From positions 85,953 through 149,952 of the forward strand of contig CAYGKA010000001.1 of assembly GCA_964350445.1 (NCBI GenBank): a DNA stretch of 64,000 bases, in the 5' to 3' direction. The notes beneath the pieces are model-generated. The model saw only the letters and a list, made by a program, of their open reading frames with translations. It had not been told where the DNA came from and searched no databases. Positions 1 to 8,003 of this stretch are shown one piece after another; position 1 is the stretch's first letter; the number at the start of each line of letters is the position of its first letter. This DNA comes from Hwanghaeella sp964350445 (GTDB lineage: Bacteria; Pseudomonadota; Alphaproteobacteria; UBA8366; Aestuariispiraceae). Both the position numbers and the translations under genes were made by a program.

Positions 1-115
1 CCCTGTCGATCAGGTTGAACAGGCGATAGGCAGAGAAAAATACTCTCTTTCCCTCGGCTTCGAACTCTTTGGTGCCATCACTGAGTTTTAGGATGTTTTT
101 TGCCGTCATTTCCAT
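1..115 (-). CDS. Hypothetical protein, 5' end only
   Basis: A leftward reading frame begins with ATG at 115 and stays open to the window edge, giving 38 residues starting MEMTAKNILKLSDGTKEFEA. AGGAAAA just upstream could serve as a ribosome binding site. The family is not recognised. The frame is the same as that of the small ORF at 125-301, which ends in TGA three codons before this Met, so the two may be halves of one interrupted gene. Confidence is low because most of the gene lies outside the window. Confidence 0.3.
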   Translation of the reverse strand, partial: MEMTAKNILKLSDGTKEFEAEGKRVFFSAYRLFNLIDR

Positions 116-124
116 TTTTCCTGC

Positions 125-301
125 TCACTCAATGGGGATTGAAACGCCAATATTCCTGCTCTCAACGTGTCGATTCCAGTGCGATTTTGATTCGCCACTA
201 TATGGGTGTTCGGCCTCAAGCGTAACCCAGTCGCGCGCTTCGATAGAACCTTTCGGCTTGGAGGGCGCGCTTTCCGAACCCTTCACGACAAGCTGTGGCA
301 T
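125..301 (-). CDS. Small hypothetical protein (possibly part of an interrupted gene)
   Basis: Leftward ORF of 58 codons beginning MPQLVVKGSESAPSKPKGS. The ATG at 301 is chosen because GGAGAG lies 10 bases upstream; an alternative ATG is at 319. Composition is mixed and soluble, with no membrane segment or signal peptide. It ends with TGA at 127-125, and the same frame resumes as the 1-115 ORF. This could be two small genes or one gene broken by a nonsense mutation. No family is recognised. Confidence 0.3.
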   Translation of the reverse strand: MPQLVVKGSESAPSKPKGSIEARDWVTLEAEHPYSGESKSHWNRHVESRNIGVSIPIE

Positions 302-914
302 CGGCGTTGATCTCTCCATCGTCAAAATTGCCTGAAGAGGCTCCATTGCAGGAGAAATTCAGGTCAGTCGTATCGGGCCTGCGTGGCGACGTGAATATTG
401 CGGCACCGTGTTGCCATGCGGTCAAAGCTCACCATAGCCATCATGCAAGAATCGATCCTCTTTTCTTCGGAACTTGATGCGGATGGCGGTCTTGCAGAAA
501 GTCTCACGCAACGTTCGGGGGGGCGGACCAAGGGAGGTTGACGCTAAATTCTGCTATCGGGATGTTCGCGGCGCAAGGGTTCGAGGCTTCCGGCACGAGT
601 GTGAGATCGGAATGAACTGGGAATGAAATCAGTAGGTGTCAAGCGCAGTGGCGACCAGGAGCGATTGGCACAGTGTCCTGGCCTGGTCTCGGTCCGATAT
701 GCGATGGGTTCACCTTGCGCAGTCATGTGTTGCAATCGTCCGCTGCGCTTATGACGGAAAGCACAGGCTTCTCATTCATCCGGGGGGCGGGTTGGGCTAT
801 GCCGGCGTAAACAAACCAAGACCTCGACGGACGAGGCACCAAACGTGAGGATTGGAAAGACGCGTCGGTCGCGCTAGGACCGGGGCCGTTCATGCAACCG
901 GGATACGGCAATAA
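302..914. other. Gene-poor stretch, nothing convincing
   Basis: About 610 bases with only short overlapping open frames on both strands and no good ribosome binding sites. The base composition is less GC-rich at the left end than in the island to the right. I found no strong terminator, tRNA or long repeat. It may be decayed sequence at the border of the surface-sugar island. Confidence 0.4.
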
Positions 915-1856
915 ATGCATTTCAAGATCGTCTACGGCAATCACTACAATTTCGGGCTTTCGGTCTCGCATACCTTGCTGATGCTGAAGCACGGCTTGGA
1001 GGACCTTGGCTATCGCGCGGATGTAGAGAAGGATCTGCAACCAGGTTTTGCGAATATCATTGTCGAGAATTTCACGAACGACTACGTCGCCACGCTTGAA
1101 GACCAGTGGACCGCAGACACCCGACTGATCGTCATCGGAACTGAAATCGTCACCGACGGTACCTTCAACAACTTCTCGACCGATTCCGGCGATACGGGGC
1201 ACCCGTGGGACCGCCGGTTGGACAATTACCGCAATAAACCGGTGCTGAACGAACGCTTTCAGAACTTCCTGAGGCTGGCCCCGCGCATGGACGCCGTGTG
1301 GCATTTGGCGTTTCAGCAGGTCGAACCTTTCAAAGCCCATCTTCCCGATACGGTGGTGAACTATGTCGCCCACGGCTATACGGACAGATGCGCCACCGTG
1401 CGCCATCTGCCTGATTCCGAAAAGGATATCGACATCTTCTATTCCGGTTCCATGACCCGGTATCGGGAAGGCATGTTCGACGCGTTGCGCAAGGCGGGGT
1501 TCAGAATGGGCGTCACCCATCAGATGACGGCGCCGTTTCATCGCGACAATTTGGTGGCGCGGTCGAAATTGGCAATCAACATCCGCCAGGATGCGACCTG
1601 GCCCTATGAATCCAACTCTCGCCTCTACTATCACATCGTCAACGATTCCATCGTCCTGACGGAAGACTGTCCGGCGGCATCCGATCTGCACGATTTCGCG
1701 CCGGAAATTTCCGGTGACGTCGCGGATTTCGTAGCGGGCCAACTGGCGCTGGGCGATTTCACGGGACGGGCCGTGGCGGTGCGGCAAAGACTGGCGCGGG
1801 AACGGCCGATGTCCGGCGTACTGGCCCCGCTGCTTGCGGAAATCGGGATAGGCTAG
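915..1856 (+). CDS. Glycosyltransferase-like protein (CgeB-like C-terminal half)
   Basis: Soluble protein of 313 residues. The N-terminal half has a Rossmann-like opening (MHFKIVYGNHYNFGLSVSHT). The C-terminal half carries a pattern of GT1/CgeB-type glycosyltransferases: a strand with DIDIFYSGSMT, then AINIRQD and a 'SRLYYHIVNDSIVLTEDC' segment resembling the sugar-nucleotide region. Sugar donor and acceptor cannot be read. It is convergent with the leftward glycosyltransferase operon and overlaps its last gene by 4 bases at the stop codons. The context suggests transfer of sugar to a surface polymer or flagellin. The ATG at 915 has only a weak ribosome binding site. Confidence 0.65.
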   Translation: MHFKIVYGNHYNFGLSVSHTLLMLKHGLEDLGYRADVEKDLQPGFANIIVENFTNDYVATLEDQWTADTRLIVIGTEIVTDGTFNNFSTDSGDTGHPWDRRLDNYRNKPVLNERFQNFLRLAPRMDAVWHLAFQQVEPFKAHLPDTVVNYVAHGYTDRCATVRHLPDSEKDIDIFYSGSMTRYREGMFDALRKAGFRMGVTHQMTAPFHRDNLVARSKLAINIRQDATWPYESNSRLYYHIVNDSIVLTEDCPAASDLHDFAPEISGDVADFVAGQLALGDFTGRAVAVRQRLARERPMSGVLAPLLAEIGIG

Positions 1857-4078
1857 GCTTTCAAAGCGGCCAGTACGGGCTCGACGATGACACGCAAAGC
1901 CGTCGCTTCGTCCGTCAACAGCAATCCGTCCCGCCGCAACTTGTTCAGCACGTCATCCGCCGTGGCCGGGGCTTCCAATTCCAGCTTCCAGGCCAGGTAG
2001 GCGGCGGCCCCCGGCGGGACCTTGGCGGGGGAGAGCAGGGGACGTGCTTCCCGCATGCGCTGGACGAAGCGCAGATAGGCTGCATGCAGCAGACCCGCTG
2101 AGAAATGCCTGTCGAGATGCGGATGTCCTGTCAGAAGCGCCATAACGCGCGGCAGGTGCCAGGGATAGTCCCCGATGTGTCCATGCCAGTCTTCGAGAAA
2201 GGCGTTGCCGGGAAGCACGCCGTTTTTCAGCGTGCAAAGGACGATCATCGTCGCCGCGGCATGGTTTGCCGGGTCGATGGCCAAAACCTGATCCGCGCGC
2301 TCCATGGCCGCGTCGGTATGGCCGTCCGCCCAGGCGCGTTCCGCCCCGGCCATGCCCAAGGCGGCGCTCAGTAATCCCGCTTCGCTTGAAGGGCGTTGTT
2401 CGGCCCTCGCCGCGATTGCCATTTCATAAAATCGCCCCAGGGGCAGTCCCATCCGATTCAGGAAGACGGCGAGCCAGAAATCCGGCACGGCCAGACTATC
2501 CAGGTCCTGTTCCCTATAGATGCCCCGGTTTTGCCAGACCTCCTCGGCAGCGGCTTCGAAACCGGCCTTATCCCGGTTTGCCCAGGCTTCGGCGACGCGC
2601 AGGAAGGCGCCGGTGACGTCCCGCTGCAGCACCGGCGGGCGTGCCGTGGGGGGTGTCAGGGGAGTGAACGCGCCGTCCTCGGTCAGCCAATCCGTGGGTG
2701 GGGTCGCATCGGCCCGTGCCCTTATGGCCAATGCCGCATAGGCCGTGTGCCGGCTGGCCGCCGCATCGTGGGTATCGGGGCTTGGGAAACCCCGGACCGT
2801 AAACCAATCCAGCGGCGGCTCGATGCAACGGGGCCGGGGGGCGAGGGGCCCGGCATGCTTGATCAGAAGGGCTTGGAATGCCGCAAATTTAAGCCAGCGC
2901 TCTTCCGCTTTCGGTGCGCCGGGGGAGAGCGCGGAGAGACGGTCGCGGATGGCCACCTTGCGGGGATTGAGCCGCCCTGCGTAGTCGCGGTATCGCGCAA
3001 GATGGCCGGCGATGTCATCGCCGATATGCTCGGGCCGATAGGTGAAAACGCCCCAATCCTCTCCGGGAAAGTAGTCCAGTACGCCCGAATCCTCTTCGCA
3101 GAGCACGAAGGCGCCGCATTCCAGGGCCTGCATGGCACGGGTGCTGAAACTACCCGGCGCACGGACCGACACTAAGGCGAAACGGGCGGCGAGCAGTCCC
3201 GCCGCATAGGCCGGCAGGGGCCGTGTGCCGTCGAACAACTCAATCCTGAACGGTTCGGGGATTTGGCTGACGGCAAAGAACCGCGCCGGCTTCTCATGAT
3301 AGATCGGCGTACCGAAGGAACCGGTGAAAAACAGGTCGGTCGTTCGGGCGTTGTCCGAGGGTGGCCGGAATTCGGCGAGCGAGGGGTGAAAGGCGGACAA
3401 GCCGCCGAACAGCGGGGCGCTGACGGTTTCGACGCTGGTGATCGCGTTGAGGGAGGAAGCTTGGCCTGATGTCCCGGCGATCGCCCGGTCGTATCGCCGC
3501 ACGGGGGACAGGCCCGTCAGCACATGCACGTCGGGGTCGGTCAGGTGGATCAGATACGGAACCTGGCGGTTTCCCGGCCGGTGCGGGGGCGGACCGGCGA
3601 AATCGAAACTGAACAGGAAGGCGGATTCTGAAAGCGCTTGGTCCAGTGACGCTTCGTCGCAACCGTCCAGATCGAAATCGCATTCCTGTCCGCCCGAACC
3701 GATTGTGGTGACGGCGAACCCCTCCGCCTGCTTGCATGACGTCAACAGCGGCGCGCGGGCCGATTGGAACAGGCAGGGGATCGGACTGCCGGACAGCATC
3801 GCCTCGAATGCCGTCGCCAGGCGGTCGTCTTGCCGGCTGCCCAGCACCGCGCGTGCGTCATTCCCCTTGCCGGCCAGCCAATGGCCGAAGGCGATGACCG
3901 CCGCCGTTTCGGACAGGACATTGGGCGATGCAGGGTCTATCCCGGACACAAGGGGTAGTCCGTCCAGCGTGTTGCCGATCATGATCAACGCAAGACCCTT
4001 CAACACCGGATCGGCGGCAAGCCGGGCGGCGGCCTGATAGTCGCCGCGGTCGAAGGCGTCCTGGGCAGGACTGTTCAC
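1853..4078 (-). CDS. TPR/glycosyltransferase (Glyco_trans_1_2-like) protein
   Basis: Protein of 741 residues with mixed architecture. Residues around 250-400 show the CgeB/Glyco_trans_1_2 pattern, including FALVSVRAPGSFSTRAMQ, ALECGAFVLCEEDSG and a following FTYRPEHIGD. The last third looks like helical repeats (AMERADQVLAIDPANHAAA is TPR-like). It is the last gene of the leftward sugar operon. Its ATG overlaps the TGA of the nucleotidyltransferase gene (ATGA), so the two are probably translationally coupled. The likely role is glycosylation of a surface polymer or flagellin with the sugar made by the upstream genes. The acceptor is unknown. Confidence 0.7.
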   Translation of the reverse strand: MNSPAQDAFDRGDYQAAARLAADPVLKGLALIMIGNTLDGLPLVSGIDPASPNVLSETAAVIAFGHWLAGKGNDARAVLGSRQDDRLATAFEAMLSGSPIPCLFQSARAPLLTSCKQAEGFAVTTIGSGGQECDFDLDGCDEASLDQALSESAFLFSFDFAGPPPHRPGNRQVPYLIHLTDPDVHVLTGLSPVRRYDRAIAGTSGQASSLNAITSVETVSAPLFGGLSAFHPSLAEFRPPSDNARTTDLFFTGSFGTPIYHEKPARFFAVSQIPEPFRIELFDGTRPLPAYAAGLLAARFALVSVRAPGSFSTRAMQALECGAFVLCEEDSGVLDYFPGEDWGVFTYRPEHIGDDIAGHLARYRDYAGRLNPRKVAIRDRLSALSPGAPKAEERWLKFAAFQALLIKHAGPLAPRPRCIEPPLDWFTVRGFPSPDTHDAAASRHTAYAALAIRARADATPPTDWLTEDGAFTPLTPPTARPPVLQRDVTGAFLRVAEAWANRDKAGFEAAAEEVWQNRGIYREQDLDSLAVPDFWLAVFLNRMGLPLGRFYEMAIAARAEQRPSSEAGLLSAALGMAGAERAWADGHTDAAMERADQVLAIDPANHAAATMIVLCTLKNGVLPGNAFLEDWHGHIGDYPWHLPRVMALLTGHPHLDRHFSAGLLHAAYLRFVQRMREARPLLSPAKVPPGAAAYLAWKLELEAPATADDVLNKLRRDGLLLTDEATALRVIVEPVLAALKA

Positions 4079-4794
4079 TTCCGGCTATCCGCGATGAAGA
4101 CGGGGGCGTTGGCGAGGGATTCCGGCGTACCAATATCCAGAAGCGGCGCGGTGACGGGAAAATCCGCGACGAACCCCTGCACTATCCAGCCCGGCAGCAT
4201 CTCGCGCTCCAGCGACAGTTCGGTTTCGGCCGGCCAGTCACCGTCGAAGACTGTCCGGTCGAACAGATAGACCCCGGCATTGATCCGACCTGGCCCGGTA
4301 CCGGTTTTTTCGCCGAAGCGGGTGACCCGCCCGTCAACGCTTTCGACCGTTCCGAACCGGCTCGCGTCCTCGGCATCCGTGGTCAGCATGGTTGCGCCGG
4401 GCGCATCATGGACGTCCTTGTGCCGTGCCAACATCGCGGACGCATTGAAATCGATCAGGCTGTCGCCGTTGATGACGAAGAAGCGCGGGCCGCGCACGGG
4501 GCTGAGCGCGTTGAGAATGGCGCCGCCGGTGCCAAGCGGGCGGTCTTCAAGCGACGCCGTAACTCTCAAATCCGCGATATCCGCCCGGACCAGATAATCG
4601 ATGACCTTGTCCGCCATCACTCCCAGGCAGAAATGGACCTGGGTGAACCCCTGGCGTAAAAGCCGGGCGAGCAGGATGTCCATGAACGGGTCGCCGCCGA
4701 CAGGGGCGAGAATCTTCGGCATGTCGGGCAGCACGCCGCCCAGCCGCGTCGCCTTGCCGCCGGCCAGGATGAGGACGGGCGGAAGTGCGGTCAT
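4075..4794 (-). CDS. Sugar-phosphate nucleotidyltransferase (HddC/ManC-like)
   Basis: Cytosolic enzyme of 239 residues in the NTP_transferase family. It activates a sugar 1-phosphate with a nucleoside triphosphate. The signature LAGGKATRLGG is at the N-terminus, followed by MPKILAPVGGDPFMD, and the metal-binding Asp is in INGDSLIDFN. Size and motifs fit HddC-type D-glycero-D-manno-heptose-1-phosphate guanylyltransferases and short ManC/GlmU-like enzymes. The substrate cannot be fixed from sequence. The ATG at 4794 is preferred over an in-frame TTG at 4815 because the family normally starts just before the LAGG motif. It lies in the operon between an epimerase and a glycosyltransferase. Confidence 0.8.
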   Translation of the reverse strand: MTALPPVLILAGGKATRLGGVLPDMPKILAPVGGDPFMDILLARLLRQGFTQVHFCLGVMADKVIDYLVRADIADLRVTASLEDRPLGTGGAILNALSPVRGPRFFVINGDSLIDFNASAMLARHKDVHDAPGATMLTTDAEDASRFGTVESVDGRVTRFGEKTGTGPGRINAGVYLFDRTVFDGDWPAETELSLEREMLPGWIVQGFVADFPVTAPLLDIGTPESLANAPVFIADSRK

Positions 4795-4824
4795 GAAACC
4801 ACCCGGCGCTGCCAATCGCGGCGG

Positions 4825-5769
4825 CTAGACATTGGTGAACCGTTTCGCGGATATCATCCGGTATCCCATGATCAGTTCCGCAATCCCTTTTTCCAGGCTG
4901 AAGGCGGGGGCGTAGCCGGTCGCTTCGATTTTCGCGTTGGAGACAAGATAGTCGCGCTTGTCCGGGTCCTCGCCGACCGGCGCTTCCAGGATCTGCATGG
5001 CGGGAACCTGTTCCTTTATCTTCTCGCACAGTTCGCGCTTTGTCAGGTTGGCGTCCGATAGACCGACATTGAAGACGTTGTCGCGCAGTTGATCGAAATT
5101 CACCAAACCGTGCAGAAACGCGCGCGCCACGTCGCGGACATGAATGTAGTTGCGCCGGAAATGCGCCTCGAACAGCACGATGGAGCGGTCGGTGACGGCA
5201 CGGTGGACGAAATCGTTCACCAACAGGTCTAGGCGCATGCGCGGCGACATGCCGAAGACTGTGGCCAGCCGGAAGGATATCGCGTTCCCGCGGGCCAGAA
5301 CCGCGGCTTCCGCCTCCACCTTCGTGCGCCCGTAGAGGGAAATCGGATTGAGCGGGCTTTCCTCCGTGCAGTATCCGTCCTGCGCGCCGATCCCGTAGCC
5401 GGAATTGGTGATCGGCATCAGGACGCGCTGGTCCTGACCCAGCAGTGTCAGCATCGTCTCTATGGCGGTCTGGTTCACGGCAAGGGCGGCTTGCGGGTCC
5501 CGGTCGCAGAGCGGCGCGCCGACCAGCGCGGCCAGCGGGATGATGGTGTCATGCCGGGTATAGAGCGGCTTCATCACGTCGGTATCCCGCACATCGGCGC
5601 GTATGACCGCGAAAGCCGGATTGGCACAGAGATGGGCGAGGGACGGGATGCCGTGCGCGAAGCTGTCGACGGCAGTGACCGCATGGCCCGCATTCAACAG
5701 GTGTTCGCACAGCACCGCGCCCAGGTATCCCGCCGCTCCGGTTACGAGGATCTTCTGCCCATCCGCCAT
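4825..5769 (-). CDS. NAD-dependent nucleotide-sugar epimerase/dehydratase (extended SDR)
   Basis: Extended short-chain dehydrogenase of 314 residues. The NAD-binding motif VTGAAGYLGAVL is at the N-terminus, LAALVG follows the beta-4 strand, and the catalytic pair is in SLYGRTKVEAE (YxxxK). The family includes UDP-glucose 4-epimerases and GDP-sugar dehydratases or epimerases. Here it sits between a ColD-like dehydratase and a nucleotidyltransferase, so it probably modifies the same activated sugar. The ribosome binding region is inside the gap of about 27 bases after the ColD-like gene. The exact reaction is not determinable. Confidence 0.82.
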   Translation of the reverse strand: MADGQKILVTGAAGYLGAVLCEHLLNAGHAVTAVDSFAHGIPSLAHLCANPAFAVIRADVRDTDVMKPLYTRHDTIIPLAALVGAPLCDRDPQAALAVNQTAIETMLTLLGQDQRVLMPITNSGYGIGAQDGYCTEESPLNPISLYGRTKVEAEAAVLARGNAISFRLATVFGMSPRMRLDLLVNDFVHRAVTDRSIVLFEAHFRRNYIHVRDVARAFLHGLVNFDQLRDNVFNVGLSDANLTKRELCEKIKEQVPAMQILEAPVGEDPDKRDYLVSNAKIEATGYAPAFSLEKGIAELIMGYRMISAKRFTNV

Positions 5770-5796
5770 CAGTCGTTCCGCCTTTTTTGGTTTTGC

Positions 5797-6978
5797 CTAT
5801 CGCGCGGTGCGGTCCAGCACGTCACGCAGGCGGTGGACCTGACCGGTCAGGTCCAATGGATGATTGCCTACAAAGAATCCCCGGTCATGGGCAATATTCG
5901 CGTTCGGCAAGTCGTCGTGACAGCTATGGTCAAAATGCTGGATAACCTCGTGCCTTGGATAGCATCCCCCGGTGATGATCCGGAAGCCGATTTGATTTTC
6001 CGCTAAGGCGTCGAAGATGCGCTTTCGGTCCAGCTCCAACTCAGGGTTCAGGATCAGTGTGAAGCTGAAGGCCGACGAGCGCCCTTCCTTTTCACGCTGG
6101 ATGATGAATCGGTCGTCGCCGCTGAAGAGGGATTTGAAAAGATCCCAGTTGCGGCGGCGCTGCGCCGTCATTTCTGGCAGTTTCTCCAATTGTACCAGGC
6201 CGACGGCGCCGCTGAATTCCAGCGGCCGCACGTTATAGCCGGGCAGGATGAAGCGATAGGCCTCGAACAGGTCGTCGTCGCCGCGCGTCACCAATTCGTT
6301 GTCGTCCGGCAGGTCGCGCGTCCAGCCATGCGCCCGCAGCGACCGGCACAGATGGGCCAGTTCCCGGTCGTTTGTCATGATCATCCCGCCCTCCATGGTC
6401 GAGATATGGTGCGAGAAGAAGAAACTGGCGGTGGAGATGTCGCCGAACGTGCCGGCCGGTCTGCCGCCGATATCCGCATCCAGGCTTTCGCAATTGTCCT
6501 CCATGAAGATCAACCCGCGGTCATCGGCCAGTTTCTGCATTTGGGAGAGCGCGGCCGGGTTCCCAAGGATGCTGACCGCCATGATCATCTTGGTCGCGGG
6601 GGTGATTGCGTCTTCCAGTTTCGCCATGTCCACGTTCAGCGTATCCAGTTCGACATCGACGAACCGCGTCTTCAAACCGTATTGCTGCAGCGGCGTATAG
6701 GTCGTGGTCCAGGAGATGGCCGGGACGAGGACTTCGTCTCCCGGTTTCAGCGCAGGCCCTTGCTTGCGGAAGGTCAACGCCGCGGTGGAAAGCAGGTTCG
6801 CGGACGAACCGGAATTGGTCATGACCGCGTAATCCATGCCGAAATAGGCTGCGAAAGCCGACTCGAACGCCATCACCTTTTCGCCCATGGTGAACATGCC
6901 GCTGTCGATCACGGCCTGCATGGCGTCAATTTCCTGCTGGTCCCAACTGGTTGCGGCCAGGGCAAAGGGCTCGGTCAT
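5797..6978 (-). CDS. DegT/DnrJ-family PMP enzyme, ColD-like sugar 3-dehydratase
   Basis: Protein of 393 residues with the fold-type I aminotransferase pattern of DegT/DnrJ/EryC1/StrS enzymes: NSGSSANLL binds cofactor phosphate, and DNCESLDADIGG holds the Asp that contacts the pyridine nitrogen. Where aminotransferases carry the PLP lysine (S-x4-K), this protein reads SFFFSHHISTMEGG, so His190 replaces Lys. That substitution is the hallmark of PMP-dependent 3-dehydratases such as ColD (GDP-4-keto-6-deoxymannose 3-dehydratase) and RfbH. Length matches ColD (about 390). I see no obvious RfbH-type 2Fe-2S cysteine set. The ATG at 6978 has GGAGA 9 bases upstream. It probably makes a 3-deoxy or 3,6-dideoxy sugar nucleotide. 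Confidence 0.82.
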   Translation of the reverse strand: MTEPFALAATSWDQQEIDAMQAVIDSGMFTMGEKVMAFESAFAAYFGMDYAVMTNSGSSANLLSTAALTFRKQGPALKPGDEVLVPAISWTTTYTPLQQYGLKTRFVDVELDTLNVDMAKLEDAITPATKMIMAVSILGNPAALSQMQKLADDRGLIFMEDNCESLDADIGGRPAGTFGDISTASFFFSHHISTMEGGMIMTNDRELAHLCRSLRAHGWTRDLPDDNELVTRGDDDLFEAYRFILPGYNVRPLEFSGAVGLVQLEKLPEMTAQRRRNWDLFKSLFSGDDRFIIQREKEGRSSAFSFTLILNPELELDRKRIFDALAENQIGFRIITGGCYPRHEVIQHFDHSCHDDLPNANIAHDRGFFVGNHPLDLTGQVHRLRDVLDRTAR

Positions 6979-7024
6979 TGTGCGGGTCTCCGAAGGGGCA
7001 GTGGGAATACAGGTTTCACTAAGG

Positions 7025-7768
7025 TCATCCCCCGGCGCGGCGGGATGGTTTTTGGGCGACGCCGGCATTGATTTCGGCCAGCGACGGGTCGTCCTCCATC
7101 AACTGGACGACATCCCGCCAGGAGAAATCCAGTTTTCCCTCCGGCAGTCGCGCCAACAGGGCGGCTATCAGGTTCAGGTCGCTTTGCTCGTCAACGCACC
7201 AGCGGTATTGCGCCGCCGGGGTTTCGGTTTCCAGCTGCTGCCAACCGAACCGGTCCGGGTTGCGGTAAAGATACGGGGTCACGTGTTCCCGCTCGTAAGG
7301 GTCTTTGGCCTCGTCGAAGGCTTGGGCCAGCGCCGCGAACCGCATCACCTCCACATCCAACCCGCGCGGGAAATGCGCCAGACTTAGGTTCATGTACTGA
7401 ATATCCGCGGGCGCGTCCTTCAGGGACCGCACCGCGTAATCCACCAGGCCGGGATCGATCAAGGGGCAGTCCGCAGTCACCCGAACGACGATGTCCGGAT
7501 CGTGTTTCACCGCGCATTCGAAGAATCGGGTCAGCACGTCCTCCACCGGGCCGCGATGGCAGGGAACACCGAGAGACGCGGTAAAAAGCTCGATCGCATC
7601 GTCTTCCATCAAATGCGTCGTGGCGATGGCGACCGTGTCGACCTCGGCCGACAATTGCAGGCGGCGCAAGTGATAGAACAGCATCGGCTCGCCTTGGATC
7701 GGCAACAGCACCTTTGCGGGCAACCGGCTGGAGCCCAGGCGCGCTTGGGAGATACAGACTGTCTTCAT
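7025..7768 (-). CDS. Cytidylyltransferase (SpsF/acylneuraminate type)
   Basis: Cytosolic protein of 247 residues. The N-terminal QARLGSSRLPAKVL motif is typical of SpsF and CMP-acylneuraminate synthetases. VRVTADCPLIDP is the metal and nucleotide-binding segment. SpsF-type proteins occur in spore-coat, flagellin and O-antigen sugar clusters, and their substrates are often unknown. It is the first gene of the leftward operon, 46 bases before the ColD-like gene. A second nucleotidyltransferase in the same operon suggests two activated sugars, or that this one acts on a nonulosonate-like acid. That last point is inference. Confidence 0.78.
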   Translation of the reverse strand: MKTVCISQARLGSSRLPAKVLLPIQGEPMLFYHLRRLQLSAEVDTVAIATTHLMEDDAIELFTASLGVPCHRGPVEDVLTRFFECAVKHDPDIVVRVTADCPLIDPGLVDYAVRSLKDAPADIQYMNLSLAHFPRGLDVEVMRFAALAQAFDEAKDPYEREHVTPYLYRNPDRFGWQQLETETPAAQYRWCVDEQSDLNLIAALLARLPEGKLDFSWRDVVQLMEDDPSLAEINAGVAQKPSRRAGG

Positions 7769-7820
7769 CGATGCGCCGGTCCGGTCCTTCTAGACGCGTT
7801 CTTCCAAATTTTATCCGATT

Positions 7821-7860
7821 CCGGTGCAAACACCGGCCCAAGCGTTAACTTAAGGGCCGG
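7821..7860 (-). promoter_or_regulatory. Overlapping inverted repeats in the spsF-like leader region
   Basis: Two perfect inverted repeats share bases: CCGGTG-4-CACCGG (7821-7836) and CCGGCCC-14-GGGCCGG (7833-7860). Read on the leftward strand they would form alternative hairpins about 50-90 bases before the SpsF-like start codon. The longer loop contains GTTAAC. They could be an operator or attenuator, or chance in GC-rich DNA. No U-run follows the second stem. Confidence 0.25.
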
Positions 7861-8003
7861 GAAAAGCCAATCGCCCCGAAAAAATAGATTGCCGGGATAG
7901 TTGTCTGGACGGGGTGGGGCGAACCGGACAGAGTCGGGGTGAAACCGGCACGGCTTTCGCAAGCGGTGTACCGGGACGTTTCTTGAGCATTTGCGAGGGC
8001 TGA

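Noticed and set aside
2396..3175. Long open frame on the + strand inside the TPR/glycosyltransferase gene
   Set aside because: It lies wholly antisense to a well-supported gene, is Arg/Gly/Pro rich and has no ribosome binding site or recognisable motif. This is expected in GC-rich DNA.
5797..6978. A plain sugar aminotransferase
   Set aside because: The PLP lysine position is His, as in ColD/RfbH dehydratases.
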